Program-made: the position numbers and the translations under genes
Part shown: piece after piece, positions 25,932 to 34,835 of the stretch
Layout: every line of letters starts with the position of its first letter
Numbering within the stretch: the stretch's first letter is position 1
Source: CAYNFR01 sp964396595
Lineage (GTDB): Bacteria > Bacteroidota > Bacteroidia > Chitinophagales > Saprospiraceae
Direction: 5' to 3'
Assembly: GCA_964396595.1 (NCBI GenBank)
Contig: CAYNFR010000005.1
Span: 62,001 to 126,000 of the forward strand
Length of the DNA: 64,000 nt
Notes under the pieces: model-generated
Told to the model about the DNA's origin: nothing
Databases searched by the model: none
Seen by the model: only the letters and a program-made list of their open reading frames with translations

Positions 25932-27009
25932 AACTACCATTGACATCTCCTATTTTAAAGCCTATTATCGTGATAGTATCTTGAGTAGAGCTAGAGTCTA
26001 TGGTGATAATCGACCTTTCAAAATCCCATACGGGACGTGAAAAATCCATTCGTCTTCCTAGTAGGACATTTCGCATTTCAACAAGATCTGCACCTGAGAC
26101 CGTCCCGCTTCCATTTACATCAGCGGCATTGAGCAAAAACGGGTTCTCTATAGGCCTGATTTGAATGATATGATTTGCCACAATGACTAGATCACTTACA
26201 GTCATTCCGTCAATAGAATTGCCTTCTTTATCGAAAGATATATTAATTCTACCCAGACTATCATTGAGGCTTAGCCTGCCATGGATGTCAGACATTCCTA
26301 GTGGTGTGGAACTAGCCGATTGTCTGACGCGCACATTGGGGATAGGTAGTCCGAGAGGTGTTGTAAATCTCAGGTTAATGAATCTTGTCATTGGGGGCTC
26401 TGGTTCTTCCTCTTCCTCTTCCTCTTCCTCTTCCTCTTCCTCTTCCTCTTCCATTGGTGGACTAGGTACCACTGTACGCGAGAAGCTTGTTCTTACAAAT
26501 CCGTCTAGTGTGCTCGCACCATCCCCGTTTGACAAGATGGAAGTAATATATAGTGTAAACGTATCGAGCTGGAAGCTATCAGGGGTGGACCATACTACCG
26601 AGTAAAGTACAGAAGTATCAGATCCGAAATTTTGTGCCGATTCATGTTCGAAGTATTGCCTTCCAGAGCTCTCAGATACGACAGAGGACTCGCCTGGATT
26701 AAATAACCGCCCGACAGCGCGGTTATTCTTGTCGAGAATTGTCATTTGGAACCCGCCTCTAAAGGCTCTACCGGATGTTACATTCAGTCCTATCTTGATG
26801 GCGTAATTAGTACGAGGAGCCAATTCATCCGGAAGTCCTATTAATGATACATTGCCCTGAATACCAGGATTGATTGTGTGACATCCTGAACCTACACATG
26901 TAGGCTCACCGGGAGCACCAGTTCTACCATCCGGGGGGTTACTCGAAAAGGAGTTTAATAACAGCAATAAAGAGGTCGCTACAACAATTAAACAAATTGT
27001 GCTCTTCAT
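25918..27009 (-). CDS. Secreted choice-of-anchor-V-like protein with poly-Glu linker and dockerin-like C-terminus
   Basis: 363 residues from ATG 27009, one base after the upstream stop. Signal peptide about 1-22, then DGRTGAPGEPTCVGSGCHT, the start of the choice-of-anchor V / Reeler-like domain (about 25-185) known from Bacteroidota secreted proteins. A run of 16 Glu (26404-26451) and PEPP form a linker. After it come a carboxypeptidase-regulatory-like strand set (FTTPLGLPIPNVRVRQS) and the dockerin-like NAADVNGSGTVSGADLVEMRNVLLGR, ending FKIGDVNGS. No classical type IX tail follows. The C-terminal 120 residues match those of the upstream neighbour. Confidence 0.78.
   Translation of the reverse strand: MKSTICLIVVATSLLLLLNSFSSNPPDGRTGAPGEPTCVGSGCHTINPGIQGNVSLIGLPDELAPRTNYAIKIGLNVTSGRAFRGGFQMTILDKNNRAVGRLFNPGESSVVSESSGRQYFEHESAQNFGSDTSVLYSVVWSTPDSFQLDTFTLYITSILSNGDGASTLDGFVRTSFSRTVVPSPPMEEEEEEEEEEEEEEEEPEPPMTRFINLRFTTPLGLPIPNVRVRQSASSTPLGMSDIHGRLSLNDSLGRINISFDKEGNSIDGMTVSDLVIVANHIIQIRPIENPFLLNAADVNGSGTVSGADLVEMRNVLLGRRMDFSRPVWDFERSIITIDSSSTQDTITIIGFKIGDVNGSYVPN
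26404..26451 (-). repeat. Hexamer tandem repeat encoding 16 Glu
   Basis: Eight tandem hexamers (TTCCTC on the plus strand, first unit TTCTTC) inside the gene at 25918-27009. Unit length of six keeps the frame, so copy-number change would alter only linker length. Confidence 0.9.
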
Positions 27010-27010
27010 C

Positions 27011-28555
27011 TTATTCATTTGGGTTGACACTGTTATTGGCGTCTCCATACTTCCATGCTTTAATTATGATGGGATCAGTAAGTTCGCTATTAACGAGCTT
27101 GATATTTTGCTGGTCAAATATCCATGATTGGCCGGAAGGCCAATTAAGTGTTCTCCCTAAGATTACATTGCGAACTACAACCAAATCTGAAGCTGTAATA
27201 CTGCCACTGTCATTAACATCTGCTGCACGAAATTGTAAATCTTCTGTAAATGGTCTTATGTCCAATATATGATTGGAGATGGCTATCAAGTCGCTTACGG
27301 TTACGCCACGAGAAGGTTCGTCTTCTTTTGAAAACACAAGTTCCGCTTGGTTAAGATTAGTACTAAGTGTAAATCTTCCTTGATTGTCCGACATGGTGAT
27401 ATTGCCTGTAGTTCTATCTTCTACACGAACATTAATCATCGGAAGATCACGCGTATTCGTAATGACACCCGTAATCAATTTGTCTGGGGAAGGCGTAGGA
27501 ACTTGACCGAGTTTTTTACTTACATACAATATTTCATCTCTGCTGGTATATGTCGCTATGTGAATCGCCTCTTCCGTAGTCGTATGCCCTACACTTGCAC
27601 CTAAAAATCGCTGAACTAATCGATAATCGATGGCGATATCCCGCTGCCATACACCTTTGTCAAGAATTGCATGTTTGAGAAGTTTTCTATCAGAATACAC
27701 AACACTAGGTCTCTGTTCTGCATCAAAATCTATCGTCACCATTCTGATCATACGAGATGAACCGTCGCTGAGTGTGTCTATATTGCTGAATACCCAATGA
27801 TTATTAGCGAATACGGCATGATGTACGATGTGGGCAGTGATACTCATGGCGGTCGTGAACACGATATGTATCTCTCCGCGCTTATTAATCCCCATATGAG
27901 GGAAGGTGCCGGTACCTGAAGCGATCTCCTCTATCTGCCAAGAAGGGCCATTCTGGCGTGCAAACATCAAAGTCTTCGCCTCGGGATCGTGATAGGCAAT
28001 ATGTACGCGTCCAGTACTGTCCAGCGCTACCGTCGTCCCATGACCGTAGGTGAATCGAGCGGTAGGTAGACTTGCTCTGTTCCACACATTGTTAATACGC
28101 CAAGAGAATTCAACACCTGTAGAAGGATCAATGCTCGATGTGTAAAGATTGCCTTCATTATCAAAGACCAAATGATTATCCCATCCATCATGACCGAAGT
28201 CTTCTATATTTACACAGTCCCAACGACCAGTGGCCGTCTGTTGGCAGACTTTTTCGTTTTCAGTAATATGGTCATGAACGGCCAATGCAATTCTGTCATC
28301 AGCATTAATAGCCATCGCCATAGGCCCATAGTAGTAACTTTTTTCGATTGTGTCGATACGAATGTTAGCCGTGTCAGATAAATCAGCATGTGCGAGAAAG
28401 CCTTGGACTGCTTCAGAAAGAAAACCAATATGAACTTGCCCTTTACTATCGACTACGACATCAGGCTTTACACCGCTGGCGATGCTTTTAACTGACCATT
28501 CTTGACCATTGACCCATGAAGTGGTCAAAAATATAAGCAGAAGACTTCGAAACAT
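27011..28555 (-). CDS. Secreted propeller-like protein with dockerin-like C-terminus
   Basis: 514 residues. Signal peptide 1-17 (MFRSLLLIFLTTSWVNG). Residues about 18-365 have repeated units of the form 'D..G.VHI.F......L.......W....I', as in QVHIGFLSEA, GRVHIAYHDPEAKTL, GEIHIVFTTAMS and EAIHIATYTSRDEILY, which suggests a beta-propeller with Asp-box-like blades. The tail (about 375-514) has a carboxypeptidase-regulatory-like part (NTRDLPMINVRVED) and the dockerin-like RAADVNDSGSITASDLVVVRNVILGR, ending KYGDANNSVNPNE. It is the first gene of a five-gene cluster. The ligand is unknown. Confidence 0.75.
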   Translation of the reverse strand: MFRSLLLIFLTTSWVNGQEWSVKSIASGVKPDVVVDSKGQVHIGFLSEAVQGFLAHADLSDTANIRIDTIEKSYYYGPMAMAINADDRIALAVHDHITENEKVCQQTATGRWDCVNIEDFGHDGWDNHLVFDNEGNLYTSSIDPSTGVEFSWRINNVWNRASLPTARFTYGHGTTVALDSTGRVHIAYHDPEAKTLMFARQNGPSWQIEEIASGTGTFPHMGINKRGEIHIVFTTAMSITAHIVHHAVFANNHWVFSNIDTLSDGSSRMIRMVTIDFDAEQRPSVVYSDRKLLKHAILDKGVWQRDIAIDYRLVQRFLGASVGHTTTEEAIHIATYTSRDEILYVSKKLGQVPTPSPDKLITGVITNTRDLPMINVRVEDRTTGNITMSDNQGRFTLSTNLNQAELVFSKEDEPSRGVTVSDLIAISNHILDIRPFTEDLQFRAADVNDSGSITASDLVVVRNVILGRTLNWPSGQSWIFDQQNIKLVNSELTDPIIIKAWKYGDANNSVNPNE

Positions 28556-28674
28556 CCTCCTAAGGTAGTTAAGATAATTGAAATAAAAACAATATTTACC
28601 CTAAGTTCCTACATAGTGTGGAATCAGCTGCATAGAAGACGGAAGAGAATAGAACTTTAAATAGCTTGTCTTTT

Positions 28675-29808
28675 TTACAAAGTACCTCTCAACGCTTGCT
28701 CCCTTTCTATGGCTTCAAACAGAGCTTTAAAATTTCCTTTACCAAATGATCTAGCACCTTTTCGCTGGATAATTTCAAAAAACATAGTCGGCCTGGGATT
28801 TACAGTACGGGTGAATATTTGCAGTAGATATCCATCATCATCTCTATCTACCAAAATACCTAATTCCCGTAAGGCACTCAGATCTTCATCAATTTTGCCG
28901 ATTCTTGATTCCAGTTCATCATAATAGGTCGTAGGTACATGAAGGAACTCAACCCCTCTAGACTTAAGATCGCGGATCGTTTTAATGATGTCATCCGTAG
29001 CGACGGCAATGTGCTGTACCCCTGCTCCTTCATAAAATTCAAGATATTCATCTACTTGCGATTTTTTGAGCCCCGCTGCTGGTTCGTTTATGGGAAATTT
29101 AATTTTTCCGTCTCCATTGCTCATAACCTTGCTCATAAGAGCCGTGTACTCTGTAGAAATGTCTTTGTCATCGAAAGAAAGGATTTGGGCGAAGCCCAAT
29201 ACTTCTTTATAAAAATTTACCCAATAGTCCATTGCGCCTAATTCGACATTACCGACCATGTGGTCAACATATTTTAAACCCGTCGATTTCGGGGCATAGT
29301 TGCAATACCATTTTTGATAGCCGGGCATGAAGATTCCGTTATAGTCATTTCGTTCGACGAATATGTGCACGACATCACCATAAGTATGGATACCAGATTT
29401 AACGATGACACCGGAGTCGTCAGTCACCCGGATCGGAGTGAGAAATGATTTAGCACCTCTGGCAATCGCTACTTCATATGCTCTAGTCGCATCGGGTACA
29501 GTGAGCGCTATAACCTTCACACCATCGCCATGCTTATCGATAAATCTCCCGACTTCTGATCCGCTGCGTATGGGGCTGGTAAGTACCAATCTGATTTTAT
29601 CCTGCTTCAATACATAAGATTCAATGTCTCTGTTGCCAGTCTCCAGACCTGCATAAGCTAAAGACTCAAACCCAAATGCTGTTTTGTAGTAGTGTGCGGA
29701 ATGTTTGGCATTGCTAGTATATATCTCTATGTGATCCGTGCCTAGTAATGGCATGAAATCTTGAGCCTGATCATATATCTTGGGTGATGCACTTAGTAGG
29801 GTTGACAT
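28675..29808 (-). CDS. hppD: 4-Hydroxyphenylpyruvate dioxygenase
   Basis: 377 residues, standard length. Two VOC-type halves. The Fe(II) ligands are His in KYVDHMVGNV (about 183), His in GVQHIAVATDD (about 267) and Glu in TMFFEIIQRKGARSFGKGNF (about 347), the last stretch being the most conserved in the family. It converts 4-hydroxyphenylpyruvate to homogentisate in tyrosine breakdown. Other tyrosine-degradation genes (hmgA, fahA) are not adjacent. Own promoter 44-74 bases upstream. Confidence 0.97.
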   Translation of the reverse strand: MSTLLSASPKIYDQAQDFMPLLGTDHIEIYTSNAKHSAHYYKTAFGFESLAYAGLETGNRDIESYVLKQDKIRLVLTSPIRSGSEVGRFIDKHGDGVKVIALTVPDATRAYEVAIARGAKSFLTPIRVTDDSGVIVKSGIHTYGDVVHIFVERNDYNGIFMPGYQKWYCNYAPKSTGLKYVDHMVGNVELGAMDYWVNFYKEVLGFAQILSFDDKDISTEYTALMSKVMSNGDGKIKFPINEPAAGLKKSQVDEYLEFYEGAGVQHIAVATDDIIKTIRDLKSRGVEFLHVPTTYYDELESRIGKIDEDLSALRELGILVDRDDDGYLLQIFTRTVNPRPTMFFEIIQRKGARSFGKGNFKALFEAIEREQALRGTL

Positions 29809-29851
29809 AATAAAGGATTGTTATATGTTATTATATTAATTGTTGTCATAG

Positions 29852-29882
29852 CAAATATATTGCTTTAAATGGTTTATGGCAA
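29852..29882 (-). promoter_or_regulatory. Promoter of hppD
   Basis: On the minus strand TTG (29882-29880), 20 bases, TATATTTG (29859-29852): a complete match to the Bacteroidota consensus, 43 bases before the ATG. Confidence 0.65.
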
Positions 29883-30070
29883 GTTTGTCTGATGTTTGTA
29901 AAAAGTTACCAGAATGCTGAGACTATGGTAAAGCTTTCTACATAGGCGACATTCGATATCTTGTGGTACAAAAGAAAATCTGAACAGCTAGGGATGATCG
30001 ACAAAACATATAGGTTTATTCCAATGTTAACCCTATTGTCTTACTTGTTTACACTATTAATTGCTTCTTA

Positions 30071-30616
30071 ATGATCACTAATTTTAATCCATGGCATCAT
30101 GTGTCAACCGGTTTTGAATCACCGGATATAGTAAATGGCATCATCGAAATACCCAAAGGCACGAGAGCCAAGTACGAATTAGATAAAGACAGCGGCTTAT
30201 TAAAACTAGACAGGGTACTTTATAGTTCTGTATATTATCCTGCTAATTATGGATTTATCCCACAGAGCTACTGCGACGACAAGGATCCGCTCGATATATT
30301 GATTTTATCGCAGATCGATGTTGTACCCTTGTGTATAGTCAAGGCCAAGGTCATAGGTGTGATGCGGATGCTTGATAACGATGAAGCCGATGATAAGATT
30401 ATCGCAGTAGCGGTAGGTGATCCTAGTATTAGCCATATTAATGACATCAGTGAGTTGCCAAAGCATTTTATTTCTGAGTTGCGTAGTTTTTTTGAAGATT
30501 ACAAGAAACTTGAGAAAAAATCTGTCGTAGTAGAGGAGTTTTTCAATAAGGAGATAGCTCTTAGTATCTTGAAGGATAGTTTTACGATGTATCAAGAGAA
30601 TTTTGGTTGGGGATAG
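30071..30616 (+). CDS. ppa: Inorganic diphosphatase (family I)
   Basis: 181 residues. Signature DDKDPLDILIL (about residues 66-76) holds the metal-binding aspartates; other motifs are EIPKGTRAKYELDKDSG and VYYPANYGFIPQSYC near the N-terminus and KVIGVMRMLDNDEADDKIIAV. It hydrolyses pyrophosphate to drive biosynthetic reactions in the cytoplasm. Single gene, upstream region AT-rich without a clear promoter. Confidence 0.97.
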   Translation: MITNFNPWHHVSTGFESPDIVNGIIEIPKGTRAKYELDKDSGLLKLDRVLYSSVYYPANYGFIPQSYCDDKDPLDILILSQIDVVPLCIVKAKVIGVMRMLDNDEADDKIIAVAVGDPSISHINDISELPKHFISELRSFFEDYKKLEKKSVVVEEFFNKEIALSILKDSFTMYQENFGWG

Positions 30617-30687
30617 AAATAGAAGCTTTTAGCTCTTGCCGTTTACCTTGATTTAAATTGCTTATTGAATTCTGTGTATCTGTGCTA

Positions 30688-31521
30688 TTAATGTAAATGT
30701 AGCACTCTCCATACTTTCACAAAATTTCCACTTTTCACCTGTACTAGATGCACACCGGGAGTGCCATTTTCTATTCTGATAAAACTGTCTTGTTGTCGGC
30801 TTAGCTGCCGATTAATTAATCGACCATGGATGTCGTAAACGTTTATTTCGTAAGGAGTGCGTTGTAGAGATATTAAATATCCATCTGCTGTCGTAATTAA
30901 TTCTGCGCCATACTTCGCTGCTTCTTCGTCTGAGACACTAGTGGACATAGCTACACGAGCTGTGACTAACACATCGTCAATCGCAGAATTATTTGTGCCG
31001 TCTACATCTGTACCATTAACTGCGGTGTCCGAGTTGACTCTCCATTGAATGAACACAGCCCTTTGGTTGGCATATTTGGCAGGCATACTTATGCTGAGAA
31101 AACCATCCGTGAATATATTGGATACTGTATATTTTCTAATTTCTTCGAAGTCTCCACCGTCAAGACTTAGTTCGATCACCCAGTCTTTCGGCCGGTCTAA
31201 TGATGACCGTTGTACCGAGCTTAGTCGGATGGATTCGTAGCCTAAAGTAGAAATACTCGTATGCCAGAAGGCGCCTTTAGACATGCCACCACCGACATAA
31301 AAGGGTGGATTGGGTGGGAAGCACGGTGCGCTGGAGCAAGAAGTTCTGAAGACAGGGAATGCCGAGGTCGTATTTTCGATTTTTCGCCCGCTATTATCGA
31401 AAGTAAATAATTGAGGCTCATTGCTATTATTGTCAAATGACCATAAGGCCAAGGTGTCTTGCGCGGATAAAGCGTGAGCCGTAATAATTATTAAGCCCAT
31501 ATTGAATAGTCGTCTTTGCAT
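30688..31521 (-). CDS. Secreted protein with type IX (type A) sorting domain
   Basis: 277 residues. Signal peptide about 1-20. Middle part (about 25-195) is beta-rich with several Cys (RTSCSSAPCFPPN) and may be a jelly-roll-like domain. The last about 70 residues have the T9SS type A pattern: EINVYDIHGRLINRQL, then IRIENGTPGVHLVQVKSGN and a basic KVWRV end. It should be carried over the outer membrane by type IX secretion and attached to the surface. Function of the passenger is unknown. Confidence 0.82.
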   Translation of the reverse strand: MQRRLFNMGLIIITAHALSAQDTLALWSFDNNSNEPQLFTFDNSGRKIENTTSAFPVFRTSCSSAPCFPPNPPFYVGGGMSKGAFWHTSISTLGYESIRLSSVQRSSLDRPKDWVIELSLDGGDFEEIRKYTVSNIFTDGFLSISMPAKYANQRAVFIQWRVNSDTAVNGTDVDGTNNSAIDDVLVTARVAMSTSVSDEEAAKYGAELITTADGYLISLQRTPYEINVYDIHGRLINRQLSRQQDSFIRIENGTPGVHLVQVKSGNFVKVWRVLHLH

Positions 31522-31714
31522 AGGTTGCGCTTCAGTTTAATTGATAAATATTATCAAGTTCAGAATTCATTAGTAAGAAAAAAAGACATTATTACATGGC
31601 GATAGTAGGATAAAGTTTATTTTGGAGAGGATTCTCAGAAACGAGCTGAGATCTGAGCGCTTCATCCACCTAGTAACAATTTTAACCCACAGGCCACATT
31701 AATTTAGTCTTTCA

Positions 31715-31722
31715 TAAATTTG
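31715..31722 (+). promoter_or_regulatory. -7 box of the CpeT-like gene
   Basis: TAAATTTG matches TAnnTTTG and lies 24 bases before the ATG at 31747. No -33 TTG at the expected place. Confidence 0.4.
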
Positions 31723-31746
31723 TCCATGTTATTAACGATCCGAACT

Positions 31747-32382
31747 ATGAAGAAGCTGCTCAGATTATATCTATTATTGTACGTATTATTAGCGCTTATT
31801 GCTTGTTCTTCTTCGAAATCCATCACGGAAAATAGTGATCGGTCTTTAGCGAACTTTGCAGATCATCTTTTAGGCAATTTTTCTAGTAAGCTTCAGTCCG
31901 AACAAGATACCGCTTTTTATCATGTGACGCTTTCGACGATCAGAATATGGGAAGACAGGACGGATGGGATCTGGCTATATGTCGAACAAGCCATGGCCAC
32001 AGCCATGGATCGACCTTATAGGCAGAGAGTGTATCATCTGAGACGTGGAAAAGACAAGATATTTACAAGTGACATTTATCTGATTGATGGAGAGAAGGGT
32101 TTTGCGGGATTAACTAGACAGCCACAGAAAATGGCCGCATTAACTTATGATAAGATTTCACTAAAAGAAGCTTGTACCGTTTACTTGACCCAGAATGCAG
32201 AAGGGTACAAAGGTGCTACGGAGGGGAAGAAATGTCCATCAGACTTAAGAGGTGCTAGCTATACAACGACGGAGATTTCCCTGGAGCGCGACAAGATGAT
32301 TTCTTGGGATCGTGGATTTGACGCTGAAGACAATCAGGTGTGGGGTGCGACCAAAGGTGGATATGTCTTTTTAAGACAATAA
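31747..32382 (+). CDS. CpcT/CpeT-like lipoprotein
   Basis: 211 residues from ATG 31747. Signal peptide ends in LLALIAC (lipobox). The mature protein matches the chromophore lyase CpcT/CpeT fold: FADHLLGNFSS, TIRIWEDRTDGIWLYVEQAMA, PYRQRVYHLRRG, CTVYLT, and the C-terminal WDRGFDAEDNQVWGATKGGYVFLR. In cyanobacteria these attach bilins to phycobiliproteins; nothing else here is photosynthetic. Homologues with lipoprotein signals occur in other bacteria with unknown role, so a bilin lyase function should not be assumed. Confidence 0.82.
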   Translation: MKKLLRLYLLLYVLLALIACSSSKSITENSDRSLANFADHLLGNFSSKLQSEQDTAFYHVTLSTIRIWEDRTDGIWLYVEQAMATAMDRPYRQRVYHLRRGKDKIFTSDIYLIDGEKGFAGLTRQPQKMAALTYDKISLKEACTVYLTQNAEGYKGATEGKKCPSDLRGASYTTTEISLERDKMISWDRGFDAEDNQVWGATKGGYVFLRQ

Positions 32383-32462
32383 GCATATGGGAGAAGTGGA
32401 GACAATTTGCACTGCGGAGCTAGTCATTTTTAAAAGTTGCAAGGATATTGAGGGATAAAATT

Positions 32463-32493
32463 TTGCAAAAGCTAGGTGTAGCCTTTATATTTA
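32463..32493 (+). promoter_or_regulatory. Possible promoter of the PiT transporter gene
   Basis: TTG (32463-32465), 20 bases, TATATTTA (32486-32493): one mismatch to TAnnTTTG at the last base. The ATG is at 32538. Confidence 0.42.
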
Positions 32494-32537
32494 GAATATT
32501 ATTTTGACAGATATTCACTAATAGCTCTACAACTATC

Positions 32538-33557
32538 ATGGCACAGCTCTTTACTTTATTGACCATTCCCTTTTTGCTGGCTATGTTTTTGGCCATCAAT
32601 ATGGGAGGCAGCGGTACGGCACCTGCTTTTTCTGCCGCCTATGGAGCGAATGTTATCAAGCGTACGATGATTCCGGGATTATTTGGCGTTATGGTCTTGA
32701 TTGGTGCATTGATAGCCGGACAGGAGGTATCACTCACACTCGGGCGCGGGCTATTAGAACAATCGTTTTTTACGCCCTTAGTTACCTCCTTTATTTTGTT
32801 GTCCGTTTCTCTATCCTTATTGATTGCCAATCTTCTAGGTGTGCCACAGTCTACGAGTCAATCTACGGTAATGGCTATTGCCGGAGCAGCGACGGCATAT
32901 CATAGTTTGAATACGCGCAAACTGTTCATGGAGATTATTCCGACATGGGTCATCTTGCCAGTCCTATCGTTCGTTCTCATGTTTTTTATATCTAAATGGA
33001 TTTTCCCATTGCTAAAGAAAAGTATCGCCAAGACGAATTATCGGGAGCTGGGAGAACATCGAGGACTTAAAGTAATATTGATATTGTCATCCATGTATGT
33101 GGCCTTTTCATTGGGTGCAAATAATGTCGCCAATGCAGCTGCTCCTATCGCTTCTCTGACAGCCAATGAGATCGGTAAAGAAGCTATCGAAAATTTTCTT
33201 CCTATTATCATTTTGTCCGTGTTGATTGTGGCGCCGTGCTTTGCCATAGGTAGCTCACTGCTAGGCCATAAAGTTACTGAGAAAACCGGCAAGGGCATTA
33301 TTGAAGTATCTCCTCTTGATGCAACAGTTATATCACTGATTACAGCAACTTTGTTGCTGATTGTTTCTATTACAAGAGGGATTCCTTCGTCTCTTGTACA
33401 AATGAATGGTGCGGCTTTCATGGCATTGAGCATCAGTCGTGTAGGAGCCAAGAATACATTTAAAAATAAGACAGTCAAGCAGTTTTTCGCTGTGTGGGCA
33501 GTAGCCCCAATATTTGCTTTTTTGTTGACCTATGGTCTGATCAACATTTTTCTTTAA
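32538..33557 (+). CDS. Inorganic phosphate transporter, PiT family
   Basis: 339 residues with about ten hydrophobic segments. The PiT duplicated signature is seen twice: NMGGSGTAPAFSAAYGANVI near the N-terminus and SLGANNVANAAAPIASL about residue 190. VPQSTSQSTVMAIAGAA and IPSSLVQMNGAAFMAL are typical too. It moves phosphate with cations over the inner membrane. This is the short form without a long cytoplasmic loop. No PhoU-like gene adjoins. Confidence 0.93.
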   Translation: MAQLFTLLTIPFLLAMFLAINMGGSGTAPAFSAAYGANVIKRTMIPGLFGVMVLIGALIAGQEVSLTLGRGLLEQSFFTPLVTSFILLSVSLSLLIANLLGVPQSTSQSTVMAIAGAATAYHSLNTRKLFMEIIPTWVILPVLSFVLMFFISKWIFPLLKKSIAKTNYRELGEHRGLKVILILSSMYVAFSLGANNVANAAAPIASLTANEIGKEAIENFLPIIILSVLIVAPCFAIGSSLLGHKVTEKTGKGIIEVSPLDATVISLITATLLLIVSITRGIPSSLVQMNGAAFMALSISRVGAKNTFKNKTVKQFFAVWAVAPIFAFLLTYGLINIFL

Positions 33558-33947
33558 AAGCAATGGAAGAGGGTTGCATTATCGCAAATCGATGAGGGAG
33601 ACCATCATAGTGATGTTCTTTTGGTGAAATGAGAGAAGAGTGAGGAGGTGATTAACGTCACATGTCAATAGTCAGGTTATCAATGTAGTTTTCCGATAGG
33701 CATAGAACAGAAGGATAAAATTATTATATAAGAGTTGACTCCGATATCGCTTCATTAGAATTAAAATACTACCTTTATCAAAGGGTTTGGTTCTGATTTA
33801 GGATTTTCAGGATATGAACGGAGAATATTGCAAAGAGTTCGGTAGTATGACCTATTGTTCTGCAAAGTGTAATATCTGATCGTTCTGTATTAGATGTTTC
33901 TTAAATACCAAACGCTTAATTTATTAACTGTATCAACTTATTTAAAC
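33558..33947. other. 390-base intergenic region
   Basis: I see no gene, RNA, terminator or consensus promoter here. An in-frame start at 33894 would extend the next protein but precedes its signal peptide. Confidence 0.4.
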
Positions 33948-34835
33948 ATGAAAAATCATCTCTTTCTAGGCGTTACTTTTTTAATGCTTTCCCTAGGCTC
34001 TATCAGCGGCCAACATTTGCAGGTTCATAGTTATAATAAAGAATTCAAAATTGAAATTGCCAATCCTGCATTCACGACACATTTTCCGACTGGTATTATA
34101 TATCAAGATACTACGGGTATTGGATTTGCAAATCTAAGTGATCAAGTACTCAGAATTGCCACCCGCCCGATAGGCTTTCAATTTCAACCTAATAATGCTA
34201 TCTACAGTGAATTAACTAAGAATTCATTTAGTATTAACCACTTCAATGGTAGCAGCGGAATATTATTGATAGGGCCATCAAGAAGGGCTTATTGGGGGCC
34301 AAGAAGCCCTGGACAGCTTTTTCCTGACTATTACGATATTTCAACTGTCGGAAACATCTATAATGTTGACTTATCTAACCGGCGCATGGCGGAACTTAGC
34401 ATAGAAAATAATCGTGGAGGATTAAGATTGCACAGGTATTCAGGTGACTTTAGCTATGTGCACACATTGAGTATTAATGATGCGGGTAATCCTATGTGGA
34501 GTGCGGTGAGTGACCTAAATGCAAAAACAGATATTCAAGAGTGTGAAAGCGTACTCTCCCATATTAACAAATTGCGATTGAAGAGTTATAAGTATAAAGG
34601 AAGCGAAATACGATCTTCCGGCTTTATTGCGCAAGAGGTTCAGGTTGCATTTCCAGACTTGGTTGAAACCAATGAGCAAGGTTTATTGTCAGTGAATTAC
34701 ATGGGATTTGCACCTCTAGCAATACAAGCAATCAACGAACAACAAGAAATTATCCAAAAACTGATCGATAGGATAGAGAAATTAGAAAAGCGTATGCTAG
34801 AGAAAGATAAGGCTTCAATATATACCAGCGATTAG
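33948..34835 (+). CDS. Exported tail-fibre / S74-like domain protein
   Basis: 295 residues from ATG 33948; the frame opens at 33894 but the signal peptide starts at MKNHLFLGVTFLML. After the signal (about 1-21) comes a beta-rich part, then a C-terminal tail-fibre/peptidase S74-like domain (about 205-295): SDLNAKTDIQECESVLSHI with the Ser and Lys positions of the self-cleaving dyad, SYKYKG, SGFIAQEVQVAFPDLV, LLSVNYMGFAPLAIQAI and a coiled-coil end. Such intramolecular chaperones help trimer assembly of fibres and are common in Bacteroidota exported proteins. No phage genes are near. Confidence 0.78.
   Translation: MKNHLFLGVTFLMLSLGSISGQHLQVHSYNKEFKIEIANPAFTTHFPTGIIYQDTTGIGFANLSDQVLRIATRPIGFQFQPNNAIYSELTKNSFSINHFNGSSGILLIGPSRRAYWGPRSPGQLFPDYYDISTVGNIYNVDLSNRRMAELSIENNRGGLRLHRYSGDFSYVHTLSINDAGNPMWSAVSDLNAKTDIQECESVLSHINKLRLKSYKYKGSEIRSSGFIAQEVQVAFPDLVETNEQGLLSVNYMGFAPLAIQAINEQQEIIQKLIDRIEKLEKRMLEKDKASIYTSD

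Noticed and set aside
26183..26605. Plus-strand frame with a poly-Ser run
   Set aside because: It is the antisense of the poly-Glu linker in a real secreted-protein gene.
26880..26960. Possible heme c motif in the anchor-V-like protein
   Set aside because: The cysteines are CVGSGCH (C-x4-C-H), not CxxCH, and the context RTGAPGEPTC belongs to the anchor-V family.
33948..34835. Prophage remnant suggested by the tail-fibre-like domain
   Set aside because: The protein has a signal peptide, and there are no integrase, terminase or structural phage genes around it; this domain is common in Bacteroidota exported proteins.
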